Under the pieces are notes generated by a model that was not told the origin of the DNA, searched no databases, and was given only the letters and a program-made list of their open reading frames with translations. From Pseudomonadota bacterium (GTDB lineage Bacteria > Pseudomonadota > Alphaproteobacteria > Rhizobiales > Devosiaceae), in contig JAEZHZ010000158.1 of NCBI GenBank assembly GCA_023436745.1, forward strand, positions 1-18,851: DNA of 18,851 nucleotides, written 5' to 3'. The translations under genes and the position numbers were made by a program. Below, one piece after another: positions 1-5,254 of the stretch (positions are counted from its first letter, which is position 1; every line of letters starts with the position of its first letter).

Positions 1-908
1 CAGAGAACCGCTGGGACCCCGAACTGCTGGCGCTGTTCCGGGTGCCGGAAGCGATGCTGCCCGAAGTGAAGGACTGCGCCGCGGACTTCGGCACGACGGA
101 CCCGGCGCTGCTCGGGGCTGCCATCCCCATCCTCGGTGTGGCCGGAGACCAGCATGCCGCGACCATCGGGCAGGCCTGCTTCGAGCCAGGGATGCTGAAG
201 TCTACCTATGGCACCGGGTGCTTTGCGGTGCTCAACACGGGCACCGATCTCTGCCGCAGCGAGAACCGCCTGCTCACCACGATCGCCTACCGGCTGGACG
301 GGGTGACCACCTACGCGCTGGAAGGATCGATCTTCGTCGCCGGCGCTGCCGTGCAATGGATTCGCGACGGACTGAAGCTGGTGCAGCACGCCAGCGAGAC
401 CGGCCCGCTGGCTGCACAGGCGGACCCGGACCAGCACGTCTACATGGTGCCGGCCTTTGTTGGGCTCGGGGCTCCGTGGTGGGATGCCGAGGCGCGGGGC
501 GCCATCTATGGCCTCACGCGCAATACGGGACCGGCCGAGATCGCGCGGGCGGCACTCGAGGCTGTCTCCTACCAGACCCGCGACCTGCTCGATGCAATGC
601 ACAAGGACTGGCGGGGCTCGGCGGACACCGTGCTGCGCGTCGATGGCGGCATGGTCGCCTCGGACTGGGCCATGCAGTTCCTGGCCGACGTACTGAACGC
701 ACCCGTGGACCGGCCGGCGAGCCTCGAGACAACGGCGCTCGGTGCGGCCTGGCTCGCTGGCTCCCGAGCGGGCGTGTGGCCCGGCATGGCAGAATTCGCC
801 GCGGGTTGGGCCCGTGAGCGCCGGTTCGAGCCGCAGATGGACGCGGCAGTTCGCGAGCAGAAGCTCAGGGGCTGGGACGCGGCAGTACGGCGCACGCTGA
901 CGCAATAG
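1..908 (+). CDS. glpK: Glycerol kinase, C-terminal part (5' end cut by window)
   Basis: Glycerol kinase makes sn-glycerol 3-phosphate from glycerol and ATP in the cytoplasm. The reading frame is open from base 3 at the window edge and ends at TAG 906-908, so about 300 of the usual ~500 residues are present. What is visible is the FGGY-kinase C-terminal half: the YGTGCFAVLNTG stretch (canonical glycerol kinase wording), then ALEGSIFVAGAAVQW, the GLGAPWWDAEARGAIYGLTR block, and the LRVDGGMVASDWAMQFLAD and ALGAAWLAG segments that form the ATP-binding lobe. No frame break is seen. Only 17 bases separate it from the end of the convergent lipoprotein gene, with no recognisable terminator. Upstream partners (glpF, glpD) would lie outside the window. 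Family assignment is firm. Confidence 0.95.
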   Translation, partial: ENRWDPELLALFRVPEAMLPEVKDCAADFGTTDPALLGAAIPILGVAGDQHAATIGQACFEPGMLKSTYGTGCFAVLNTGTDLCRSENRLLTTIAYRLDGVTTYALEGSIFVAGAAVQWIRDGLKLVQHASETGPLAAQADPDQHVYMVPAFVGLGAPWWDAEARGAIYGLTRNTGPAEIARAALEAVSYQTRDLLDAMHKDWRGSADTVLRVDGGMVASDWAMQFLADVLNAPVDRPASLETTALGAAWLAGSRAGVWPGMAEFAAGWARERRFEPQMDAAVREQKLRGWDAAVRRTLTQ

Positions 909-925
909 TCAGCGGCGGCGTTCCG

Positions 926-1429
926 CTACTGCATCCACGCCTGGAAACTGCCGCCTGCGATCATGGCCCAATAGACCTTGCCGCTGCCGGTGCGCGCCGC
1001 GGCAAGGCCGAACTCGGTGAATCGCTGGCTCAACAGGGTCGAGCGATGGCCGGGCGAGGCCAGCCAGCCTTCGATCGCGGCGGGCAGGGACGTGTAGCCC
1101 TTCGCAACGTTCTCGCCGACGGCACCTTGATAACCCGCCGCAGTAACGCGCTCCCTCAGCGTCGTGCCGAGGTCATGGCTCAGTGGGTCCCGGCTGGCCA
1201 TCTGGCGCGCATGCGATCGCGCCGCCTGTTCGAGCTGGGTATTGTAGGCCCATGGAGGCGCACCGTTGGCGCGGCGGGTGGCGTTGATTGCCGCCAGGAT
1301 TTCCTCGTCGGAGAGGGTTTCCGGCGAACTCGCGGGCTTTGGGAGCACAGGCACCCTGCTGGTGGAACAGGCGGCAAGCGTTGCCGCGGCGCCGAGGACA
1401 AGGAAGTGGCGTCGCTTGAAGGCGGACAT
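926..1429 (-). CDS. CAP/SCP-domain (cysteine-rich secretory protein family) lipoprotein
   Basis: A 167-residue secreted CAP-superfamily protein. The N-terminus has a lipoprotein signal: KRRHFLVLG followed by a hydrophobic run and a lipobox LAAC with Cys at residue 21. The RRxFL pattern is compatible with Tat export, and Ser after the Cys fits outer-membrane sorting. The mature part matches the bacterial CAP pattern: helix with ILAAINATRRANG, then HARQMASRDPLSHD, GENVAKGY, and a GWLASPGHRSTLL block, which supply the His and Glu residues of the CAP cavity. ATG at 1429 is preferred because GGAG (minus strand, about 1437-1434) is correctly spaced; the in-frame TTG at 1432 is the alternative. It begins 12 bases after the kinase-like gene ends, so the two probably share a transcript. 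Biochemical role of bacterial CAP proteins is mostly unknown. Confidence 0.85.
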   Translation of the reverse strand: MSAFKRRHFLVLGAAATLAACSTSRVPVLPKPASSPETLSDEEILAAINATRRANGAPPWAYNTQLEQAARSHARQMASRDPLSHDLGTTLRERVTAAGYQGAVGENVAKGYTSLPAAIEGWLASPGHRSTLLSQRFTEFGLAAARTGSGKVYWAMIAGGSFQAWMQ

Positions 1430-1441
1430 CAAGGCTCCAGA

Positions 1442-2332
1442 TCAGGCCTGATCGTAGGCCGCGAGCAGCGGCGGCAGCACGGCAAGATCGGTGGTAATAG
1501 GATTGCCGGCGGCGAGGTCCCAGCAAACGCTGAGGCCCGAATGGGCGGCTGCATAGCCGAGTATGCGCTTGCGGTTCAGGCCCAGCCTGGCGGCAAGCAC
1601 GTCCGCCATCTGCGCAATGCGGCGGGGGTTGGCCGCAATGGTCGGCGCGCCATGCGGATTGCGGAAGGCGTTGGCGACTTCATAGGCCGGGTCGCCGATC
1701 ACCCCCTTGGGGTCGATGGCAAGCCATCCGCGATCAGAGGACAGGATGTTGTCGTGGTGCAGATCGCCATGCAGCGGCACCTGTGCGGCGGGCTTGTCGA
1801 ACAGCTTGAGGGCAATGCCACTGGCGCGGGCATAAAGGTCGCGGGCGGTGTGGGGCCAGGCGCGCACGTCGGTATCGAACAATGCCTGGAAGCGCTGGCG
1901 GAGCGGCACCAGGTCCTGCGGCGGCTCCGGCCGGGCCCTGTGGAGCTGGGAAACGACGGTCGCGAGGGCGATTGTCGCCTCTTCATCATGGCCGGCACGC
2001 GCTGCATCACCGAGCGTCTTGCCGTCGAGCCACTCCATGAAGATCGTGTCGCCATGTATGTCGAACACCGTGGCAGCGCCGTCGCCCCCATACCATTGCA
2101 GCAGGCGGGCACCCCTGCCCTCCTCCTCCGCAACGGCAGGCTTGAGGATCTTGAGAGCTGCGAAGTTCCGGCCGTTCTGCTCGACGCGAAATATCCAGCT
2201 GCGCGGCGTCTCCGCCACCGGCGTGGACTTGGTAAGCGACCAGCGGATCATGGCGCGGCTGAGGGCCGTCTCGACTGGAGACTGATTCATGTCCGGCATT
2301 AGATCAGATGCAGGCGGATGTTGCGACGGCAT
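1442..2332 (-). CDS. Aminoglycoside/hydroxyurea phosphotransferase family protein (APH(6)-like)
   Basis: A 296-residue kinase-fold protein resembling the streptomycin 6-kinase/hydroxyurea kinase family (APH_6_hur). These cytoplasmic enzymes transfer phosphate from ATP to an aminoglycoside hydroxyl. Visible motifs: FAALKILKP with the ATP-binding lysine (about residue 61), FMEWLDGKTLGDAAR in the hinge region, the catalytic loop VPLHGDLHHDNIL (His188, Asp190, Asn195), and the metal-binding AIDPKGVIGDPAYEVAN (Asp207). The C-terminal helices with AAAHSGLSVCWDL are typical of the family. The start is uncertain: ATG 2332 has an AGGCG-like site, and ATGs at 2299 and 2290 would remove a poorly conserved leader. 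Chromosomal members often do not confer measurable resistance, so the substrate is unknown. It is the first gene of a probable two-gene unit with the CAP lipoprotein. Confidence 0.82.
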   Translation of the reverse strand: MPSQHPPASDLMPDMNQSPVETALSRAMIRWSLTKSTPVAETPRSWIFRVEQNGRNFAALKILKPAVAEEEGRGARLLQWYGGDGAATVFDIHGDTIFMEWLDGKTLGDAARAGHDEEATIALATVVSQLHRARPEPPQDLVPLRQRFQALFDTDVRAWPHTARDLYARASGIALKLFDKPAAQVPLHGDLHHDNILSSDRGWLAIDPKGVIGDPAYEVANAFRNPHGAPTIAANPRRIAQMADVLAARLGLNRKRILGYAAAHSGLSVCWDLAAGNPITTDLAVLPPLLAAYDQA

Positions 2333-2404
2333 GTCGCCTGTTGACCGCGAAAGATGATGGAATTGCGGCGTTTGCGCTTCAGTAAGGTTGACGATTTGCC
2401 AGTC

Positions 2405-2430
2405 GGAAACCCTGACTCGCAGTCCCTGTT
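2405..2430 (+). promoter_or_regulatory. Weak EcfG-type promoter candidate upstream of small membrane protein
   Basis: GGAAA at 2405-2409, 17 bases, then TGTT at 2427-2430. This differs from the EcfG consensus (GGAAC-N16/17-CGTT) at the last -35 base and the first -10 base. It is oriented toward the gene starting at 2499, with a leader of about 60 bases. On its own it would not be convincing; it is listed because better matches precede other genes in this window. Confidence 0.3.
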
Positions 2431-2498
2431 GCCGGACAGCGCTTGTTTACCGGTTCGGGACACTCTCTTTCGGGCGCAGGAACGAAGAGGAGGTCGAG

Positions 2499-2669
2499 AT
2501 GGCGCATCCGAGCCTCGAAGACGATCCACGGCGACTTCGCGACATCGTCGCCACCGGCGAGGAGCGGCCGAACTGGGGCCAGCAACTGGCCAACGGCCTC
2601 GGCGGGCTGATGCTGCTGCTGATCACCGGCATCGCGATCGTGCTGCTGGTCTTGTGGCGCTCACCGTAG
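2499..2669 (+). CDS. Small single-pass membrane protein, function unknown
   Basis: A 56-residue peptide starting at ATG 2499, chosen over a longer frame from 2388 because a strong AGGAGG-like site lies just upstream at about 2487-2493. The first ~30 residues are charged and polar (MAHPSLEDDPRRLRDIVATG onward). Residues about 33-53 form one hydrophobic helix (GLGGLMLLLITGIAIVLLVL), followed by the tail WRSP. By the positive-inside rule the orientation is ambiguous. I do not recognise a family. It is divergent from the APH-like gene and convergent with uxaC. A weak stress-type promoter lies upstream, and it resembles another 54-residue single-pass gene at 4331 in size and design, though not in sequence. 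Confidence 0.7.
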   Translation: MAHPSLEDDPRRLRDIVATGEERPNWGQQLANGLGGLMLLLITGIAIVLLVLWRSP

Positions 2670-2680
2670 CAAGGGGGCGC

Positions 2681-2700
2681 CGAGGGCCAGACGGCCCTCG
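2681..2700. terminator. GC-rich hairpin between convergent genes
   Basis: CGAGGGCC (2681-2688), loop AGAC, GGCCCTCG (2693-2700): a perfect 8-bp stem lying between the stop of the small membrane protein (2669) and the stop of uxaC (2707). There is no T-run on either side. It could act as a bidirectional transcript-end hairpin, but classical intrinsic termination is not assured. Confidence 0.45.
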
Positions 2701-2706
2701 CCCTGC

Positions 2707-4122
2707 CTAGCCGAGCCTGTAGGCATCCTTCGCGGCCTGATAGCTCAGGTGCCGCGCGATCTCGCTGGCCGTTGCGCGCGTAAGGCGGTGCTCCGCCACC
2801 CAGCTGGCTAGGAAGCCGGCAACCTCCCTGCGCCAAACGTCATGGCGGGCGGGGATGGACAGCAGGGCGCGCGTATCGTCGTTGAAACCGGCAAGATTGT
2901 AGAAGCCGGCGGTCTCCACGACCTGATCGAGATAGCGGCGGATACCCTGCGGCGAATCGTGGAACCACCACGGCGGACCGATCATCAGGGACGGCCAGTA
3001 GCCCGCCATCGGCGCCAGTTCGCGCGCGTAGGTAGTCTCATCGAGCACGAACATGATGATCCGCAGGTTCGGCTCGTTGCCGCAGCGCGACAGGAGCGCC
3101 CTGAGGCCGCCAACATAATCGGTCGGGCCAGGGATGTCGGCACCTAGGTCGGTCCCGCGCTCGTTGAACAGCAGCGGGTCAGTGTTTCTGCGCGAACCGG
3201 CGTGGATCTGCATCACCATGCCGTCCTCGACCGACAGCAGGGCCATCTCGGTCAGCATCTGCGCCCGGAACAGCTCGGCGTCATTGGCGTCGTGGCGGCC
3301 GGCAAGGACCCTGTCGAGCAGCGCCTGCTTGTCCACCAGCGGAAGGTCCGCTGTGTTGGCGGTGGGCACACCGTGGTCGGTCGCCATGGCGCCAAAGCGG
3401 CGGAAGTACTCGCGCCGCTTGCGGTGGGCGTTGATCAGGCCCTCCCAGCGGGTGATGTCCTCGCCGGTCAGTTCGCCGAAGCGCCTGAGGTTGTCACCAA
3501 TCGCCGGGCGGCTTGCGTCCGTGACGTCGTCGGGCCGGTAGGTGGTGCGGACGCGCCCGATCGTGCCGGCCGACTCCATCTTCTGGTGATGCGCCAGAGG
3601 ATCGAGCGCGAACTCGGTGGTCGCGATGACCTCCACACGGGCGCGGTCGAGGATGGCGTGGGGCAGCAGTTCGGGCGTCGCCAGGGCCGCATCGATGGTG
3701 TCGTAGATGCGATCGGCGGTCGCCGGCGAAAGCTCCTCGGTGATGCCGAACGCCCAGTTCAGGGAGTGATCGACCCAGGTCCTGGAGGGGGTGCCGGCAA
3801 ACAGGTGGTAGTTCGCGGCCAGAAGGCGCCAGGCCGACCGGCCGTCGGAGACCGGCTTGCCATCCTTGCGGGGGACGCCGAGGTCATCATAGCTGAGGCC
3901 GCGACTGCGCAGCATGCGCAACACGTAGTGGTCGGGGGTCAGGAACAGCGCAGCCGGATCACTGAAGCGGCCATTTTCGGCGAACCATGAGGGATCGGTA
4001 TGCCCGTGCGGGCAGATCAGCGGCAGATCCGCCACTTCCGCATAAAGCTCACGGGCAAGACCCCGGGCCGGCTCGGCGGAGGGGAATAGACGGTCGGCAT
4101 GCAGGTGCGCTGGCTGGGTCAT
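2707..4122 (-). CDS. uxaC: Uronate (glucuronate/galacturonate) isomerase
   Basis: UxaC interconverts D-glucuronate and D-fructuronate, and D-galacturonate and D-tagaturonate, the first step of hexuronate catabolism in the cytoplasm. At 471 residues the protein has the family's usual length. Characteristic segments are ICPHGHTDPSWFAE near residues 36-49 (metal-binding HxH), the internal ATTEFALDPLAHH, the TYRPDDV block, QIHAGSRRNTDPLLF, and the C-terminal YNLAGFNDDTRALLSIPARHD. The start at ATG 4122 (MTQPAHL) fits the family N-terminus; an upstream ATG at 4167 would add 15 unlikely residues. No uxaA, uxaB, uxuA or transporter gene adjoins it, so the rest of the pathway must be encoded elsewhere. 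The 208 bases before the start are shared with a divergent small gene. Confidence 0.96.
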   Translation of the reverse strand: MTQPAHLHADRLFPSAEPARGLARELYAEVADLPLICPHGHTDPSWFAENGRFSDPAALFLTPDHYVLRMLRSRGLSYDDLGVPRKDGKPVSDGRSAWRLLAANYHLFAGTPSRTWVDHSLNWAFGITEELSPATADRIYDTIDAALATPELLPHAILDRARVEVIATTEFALDPLAHHQKMESAGTIGRVRTTYRPDDVTDASRPAIGDNLRRFGELTGEDITRWEGLINAHRKRREYFRRFGAMATDHGVPTANTADLPLVDKQALLDRVLAGRHDANDAELFRAQMLTEMALLSVEDGMVMQIHAGSRRNTDPLLFNERGTDLGADIPGPTDYVGGLRALLSRCGNEPNLRIIMFVLDETTYARELAPMAGYWPSLMIGPPWWFHDSPQGIRRYLDQVVETAGFYNLAGFNDDTRALLSIPARHDVWRREVAGFLASWVAEHRLTRATASEIARHLSYQAAKDAYRLG

Positions 4123-4196
4123 GGACCGGTTCTGCCATGAAGGCGGAACAAGATCAACGGCTTCCATACAAGATGCGGATCAGCGGCATTTATGTC

Positions 4197-4225
4197 GAAT
4201 TAACTGCATCTGCAGGCGGTTATTC
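4197..4225. repeat. Imperfect inverted repeat in uxaC divergent promoter region
   Basis: GAATTAAC (4197-4204) is mirrored by GTTATTC (4219-4225) with one extra base in the left arm, centred on a CTGCAG core. It sits upstream of uxaC on the minus strand and could be a regulator site. I cannot assign it to a known hexuronate regulator consensus, and such AT-rich arms can arise by chance. Confidence 0.2.
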
Positions 4226-4330
4226 GTCCGCGGGCCGACTGGCACTAGGCTGATGCGCAGGGTGAGAAACAGCGCAAGGCGGCTGCCCGTGACCGCCGGT
4301 CCCATCGACCGGCCAGCGAGGGGGTATCCG

Positions 4331-4495
4331 ATGGCCAATCTCGACTCTCACGATGCCGGTCTTGTCGATGCCGCGCGGCGGCTTGCCCGGCGCGCCGGGC
4401 GCATCGACCATACCCAACGCATGCTGATGGCCGCGGGACTTTCCGCATTCGGCATCGTCGCCGTCGCGGCGACCATGCTGGGCGTGGTGCTCTAG
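4331..4495 (+). CDS. Small single-pass membrane protein, function unknown
   Basis: A 54-residue peptide from ATG 4331, which follows a GAGGGGG ribosome binding site (about 4318-4324) with a 6-base spacer. The N-terminal ~30 residues are basic and amphipathic (LVDAARRLARRAGRIDHTQR). Residues about 31-54 form a hydrophobic helix (MLMAAGLSAFGIVAVAATML) that runs to the C-terminus. The basic flank predicts a cytoplasmic N-terminus and C-tail anchoring. No family is recognised. It is divergent from uxaC and 125 bases upstream of the next small gene. A longer in-frame start at 4121 overlaps uxaC and lacks a binding site, so it was not used. Confidence 0.65.
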   Translation: MANLDSHDAGLVDAARRLARRAGRIDHTQRMLMAAGLSAFGIVAVAATMLGVVL

Positions 4496-4518
4496 CAACA
4501 TACCCCTGGCGCATGGCT

Positions 4519-4536
4519 GGCTTGACCGATCAAGCC
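4519..4536 (+). repeat. Hairpin between two small genes
   Basis: GGCTTGA (4519-4525), loop CCGA, TCAAGCC (4530-4536): a perfect 7-bp stem 23 bases after the stop of the 54-residue membrane peptide gene. An outer pair, ACCCCT (4502-4507) and AGGGGT (4566-4571), could enclose it. There is no T-run, so it is a transcript-end or leader structure rather than a clear intrinsic terminator. Confidence 0.35.
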
Positions 4537-4620
4537 CTACTCGTGGAGCGCCCACAGGCCCATCTAGGGGTCATGAAGGCGGCCCGGCGTATTGATCGGG
4601 TCCAATCCAAGGAGTTGGTC

Positions 4621-5007
4621 ATGAGCGCCCTGCGCAACAATCGTCTGTTTGCTACACTCGGTAACATTGCCGATGTGTTCGGCAGCGCCGCTGCTGCTGC
4701 AGCAGCTGTTGAAGCCGGCCGGGTTCCCAAGGCCAAGCACCTGAAGACCCTCGGTATCGACGCCGACGCCTTCCGTCGGATCGAGCGGCTCAAGTCTCCC
4801 GACGCGGGGCGCTTTCCCTCCGGCGACCCGCGCCGAGCCCGGTCCGTACGTCAGAGAAGCCCGGACGCCAGCAATGGTGTCCGGGCTTTTTCGTGGCCGG
4901 AACCGATGGCGCAGTCCGCCTGTTGGGATGGACACAGCGAAGGAGGGCCCCATGGCCGACAAGGACACCAAGAGCAAGCCGGCACCGCTCGAGACCGGTC
5001 CCGGTGA
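4621..5007 (+). CDS. Small Ala-rich protein with C-terminal LxxLGIDxxxF motif; frame runs through a terminator
   Basis: ATG 4621 follows a strong AAGGAG site (about 4609-4614). The recognisable part is residues 1-57: MSALRNNRLFATLGNIADVFG, a run of seven alanines, then GRVPKAKHLKTLGIDADAFRRI. From memory, short alphaproteobacterial hypothetical proteins carry the pattern G-R-x-P-x(4)-L-x-x-L-G-I-D-x(3)-F and normally stop right after it. Here the frame stays open to TGA 5005-5007 (128 residues), and the extra part is Arg/Ser/Pro-rich and unconvincing as protein. A strong intrinsic terminator lies at 4859-4891, inside the frame, so terminated transcripts would carry no stop codon. Function unknown. 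The start and first ~57 residues are credible; the true C-terminus is not settled. Confidence 0.55.
   Translation: MSALRNNRLFATLGNIADVFGSAAAAAAAVEAGRVPKAKHLKTLGIDADAFRRIERLKSPDAGRFPSGDPRRARSVRQRSPDASNGVRAFSWPEPMAQSACWDGHSEGGPHGRQGHQEQAGTARDRSR
4859..4891 (+). terminator. Strong intrinsic terminator
   Basis: GCCCGGACGCC (4859-4869), loop AGCAAT, GGTGTCCGGGC (4876-4886): an 11-bp stem with one G-T wobble, followed directly by five T (4887-4891). This is the best Rho-independent terminator in the window. It lies inside the long open frame that begins at 4621 and just ahead of the promoter for the next small gene. Confidence 0.9.
4899..4924 (+). promoter_or_regulatory. EcfG (general stress sigma) type promoter, near-consensus
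   Basis: GGAAC at 4899-4903, 17 bases, TGTT at 4921-4924. This matches the alphaproteobacterial EcfG consensus except for the weakly conserved first -10 base. It lies right after the terminator at 4859-4891 and 27 bases before ATG 4952, which gives a short leader of about 20 bases. The placement is what a dedicated promoter for that gene would look like. Confidence 0.55.
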
Positions 5008-5110
5008 ACAGCGCGACGACAACATCGACGATCTCGGACACAAGCACGGCGGCGGCAAGCAGGAACAGCCGGGCGGCAGCAGCACCGCCGACAAGGGCGG
5101 CAAGCGCTGA
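4952..5110 (+). CDS. Small hydrophilic, probably disordered protein
   Basis: A 52-residue peptide from ATG 4952 behind an AAGGAGGG site (about 4940-4947). It is rich in Lys, Asp, Gly, Gln and Pro, and lacks any hydrophobic segment; visible pieces are KSKPAPLETGPGEQRDDNIDD and HGGGKQEQPGGSS. The composition resembles small hydrophilin-like stress proteins and would be expected to be unstructured and cytoplasmic. No specific family is recognised. It has a near-consensus general-stress promoter at 4899-4924 and is followed by the exact stress promoter of treY, so a role in osmotic or desiccation stress is a reasonable inference, not a demonstration. Confidence 0.65.
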   Translation: MADKDTKSKPAPLETGPGEQRDDNIDDLGHKHGGGKQEQPGGSSTADKGGKR

Positions 5111-5121
5111 GGTGAGCGTGG

Positions 5122-5146
5122 GGAACGAAGTGGCGTGCCTGCCGTT
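5122..5146 (+). promoter_or_regulatory. EcfG (general stress sigma) promoter of treY
   Basis: GGAAC (5122-5126), exactly 16 bases, CGTT (5143-5146): a perfect match to the EcfG consensus. The predicted transcript starts near 5153 and has a leader of about 100 bases before treY ATG 5255. Trehalose synthesis is a known general-stress output in alphaproteobacteria, which supports the call. Confidence 0.7.
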
Positions 5147-5188
5147 CAGCGGGCGCTCCAACCTGGATAGCCCCATGTTCCACTTCGT
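5125..5188 (+). repeat. Inverted repeat overlapping the treY stress promoter
   Basis: ACGAAGTGG (5125-5133) is the exact reverse complement of CCACTTCGT (5180-5188). The left arm lies between the -35 and -10 elements and the right arm lies in the leader, so the pair cannot form a hairpin in the promoter's own transcript. It could bind a regulator or be chance. Confidence 0.25.
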
Positions 5189-5220
5189 CTGTGCCGATGC
5201 CATCGTGCATCGATGCCGTG

Positions 5221-5246
5221 CCCTCGCGCTTAGCCTTTCGCGAGGG
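5221..5246 (+). promoter_or_regulatory. Hairpin masking the treY ribosome binding site
   Basis: CCCTCGCG (5221-5228), a 10-base loop, and CGCGAGGG (5239-5246) form a perfect 8-bp stem. The right arm contains GAGGG (5242-5246), the only Shine-Dalgarno-like sequence before treY, placed 8 bases ahead of ATG 5255. The structure is a candidate for translational control; there is no T-run, so it is not an intrinsic terminator. Confidence 0.5.
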
Positions 5247-5254
5247 CTCCGCTG

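Noticed and set aside
1046..2302. Long plus-strand open frame opposite the CAP and APH-like genes
   Set aside because: It is the complement of two genes with clear family motifs on the minus strand, and its own translation is Arg/Gly-rich without recognisable domains. GC-rich DNA often gives such frames.
4144..4170. GGAAC upstream of the 54-residue membrane peptide gene
   Set aside because: No CGTT or TGTT occurs 16-17 bases downstream, so only the -35 half is present.
4693..4706. Perfect 14-base palindrome GCTGCTGCAGCAGC
   Set aside because: It arises from the alanine codon run (GCT/GCA) in the small Ala-rich gene and needs no regulatory explanation.
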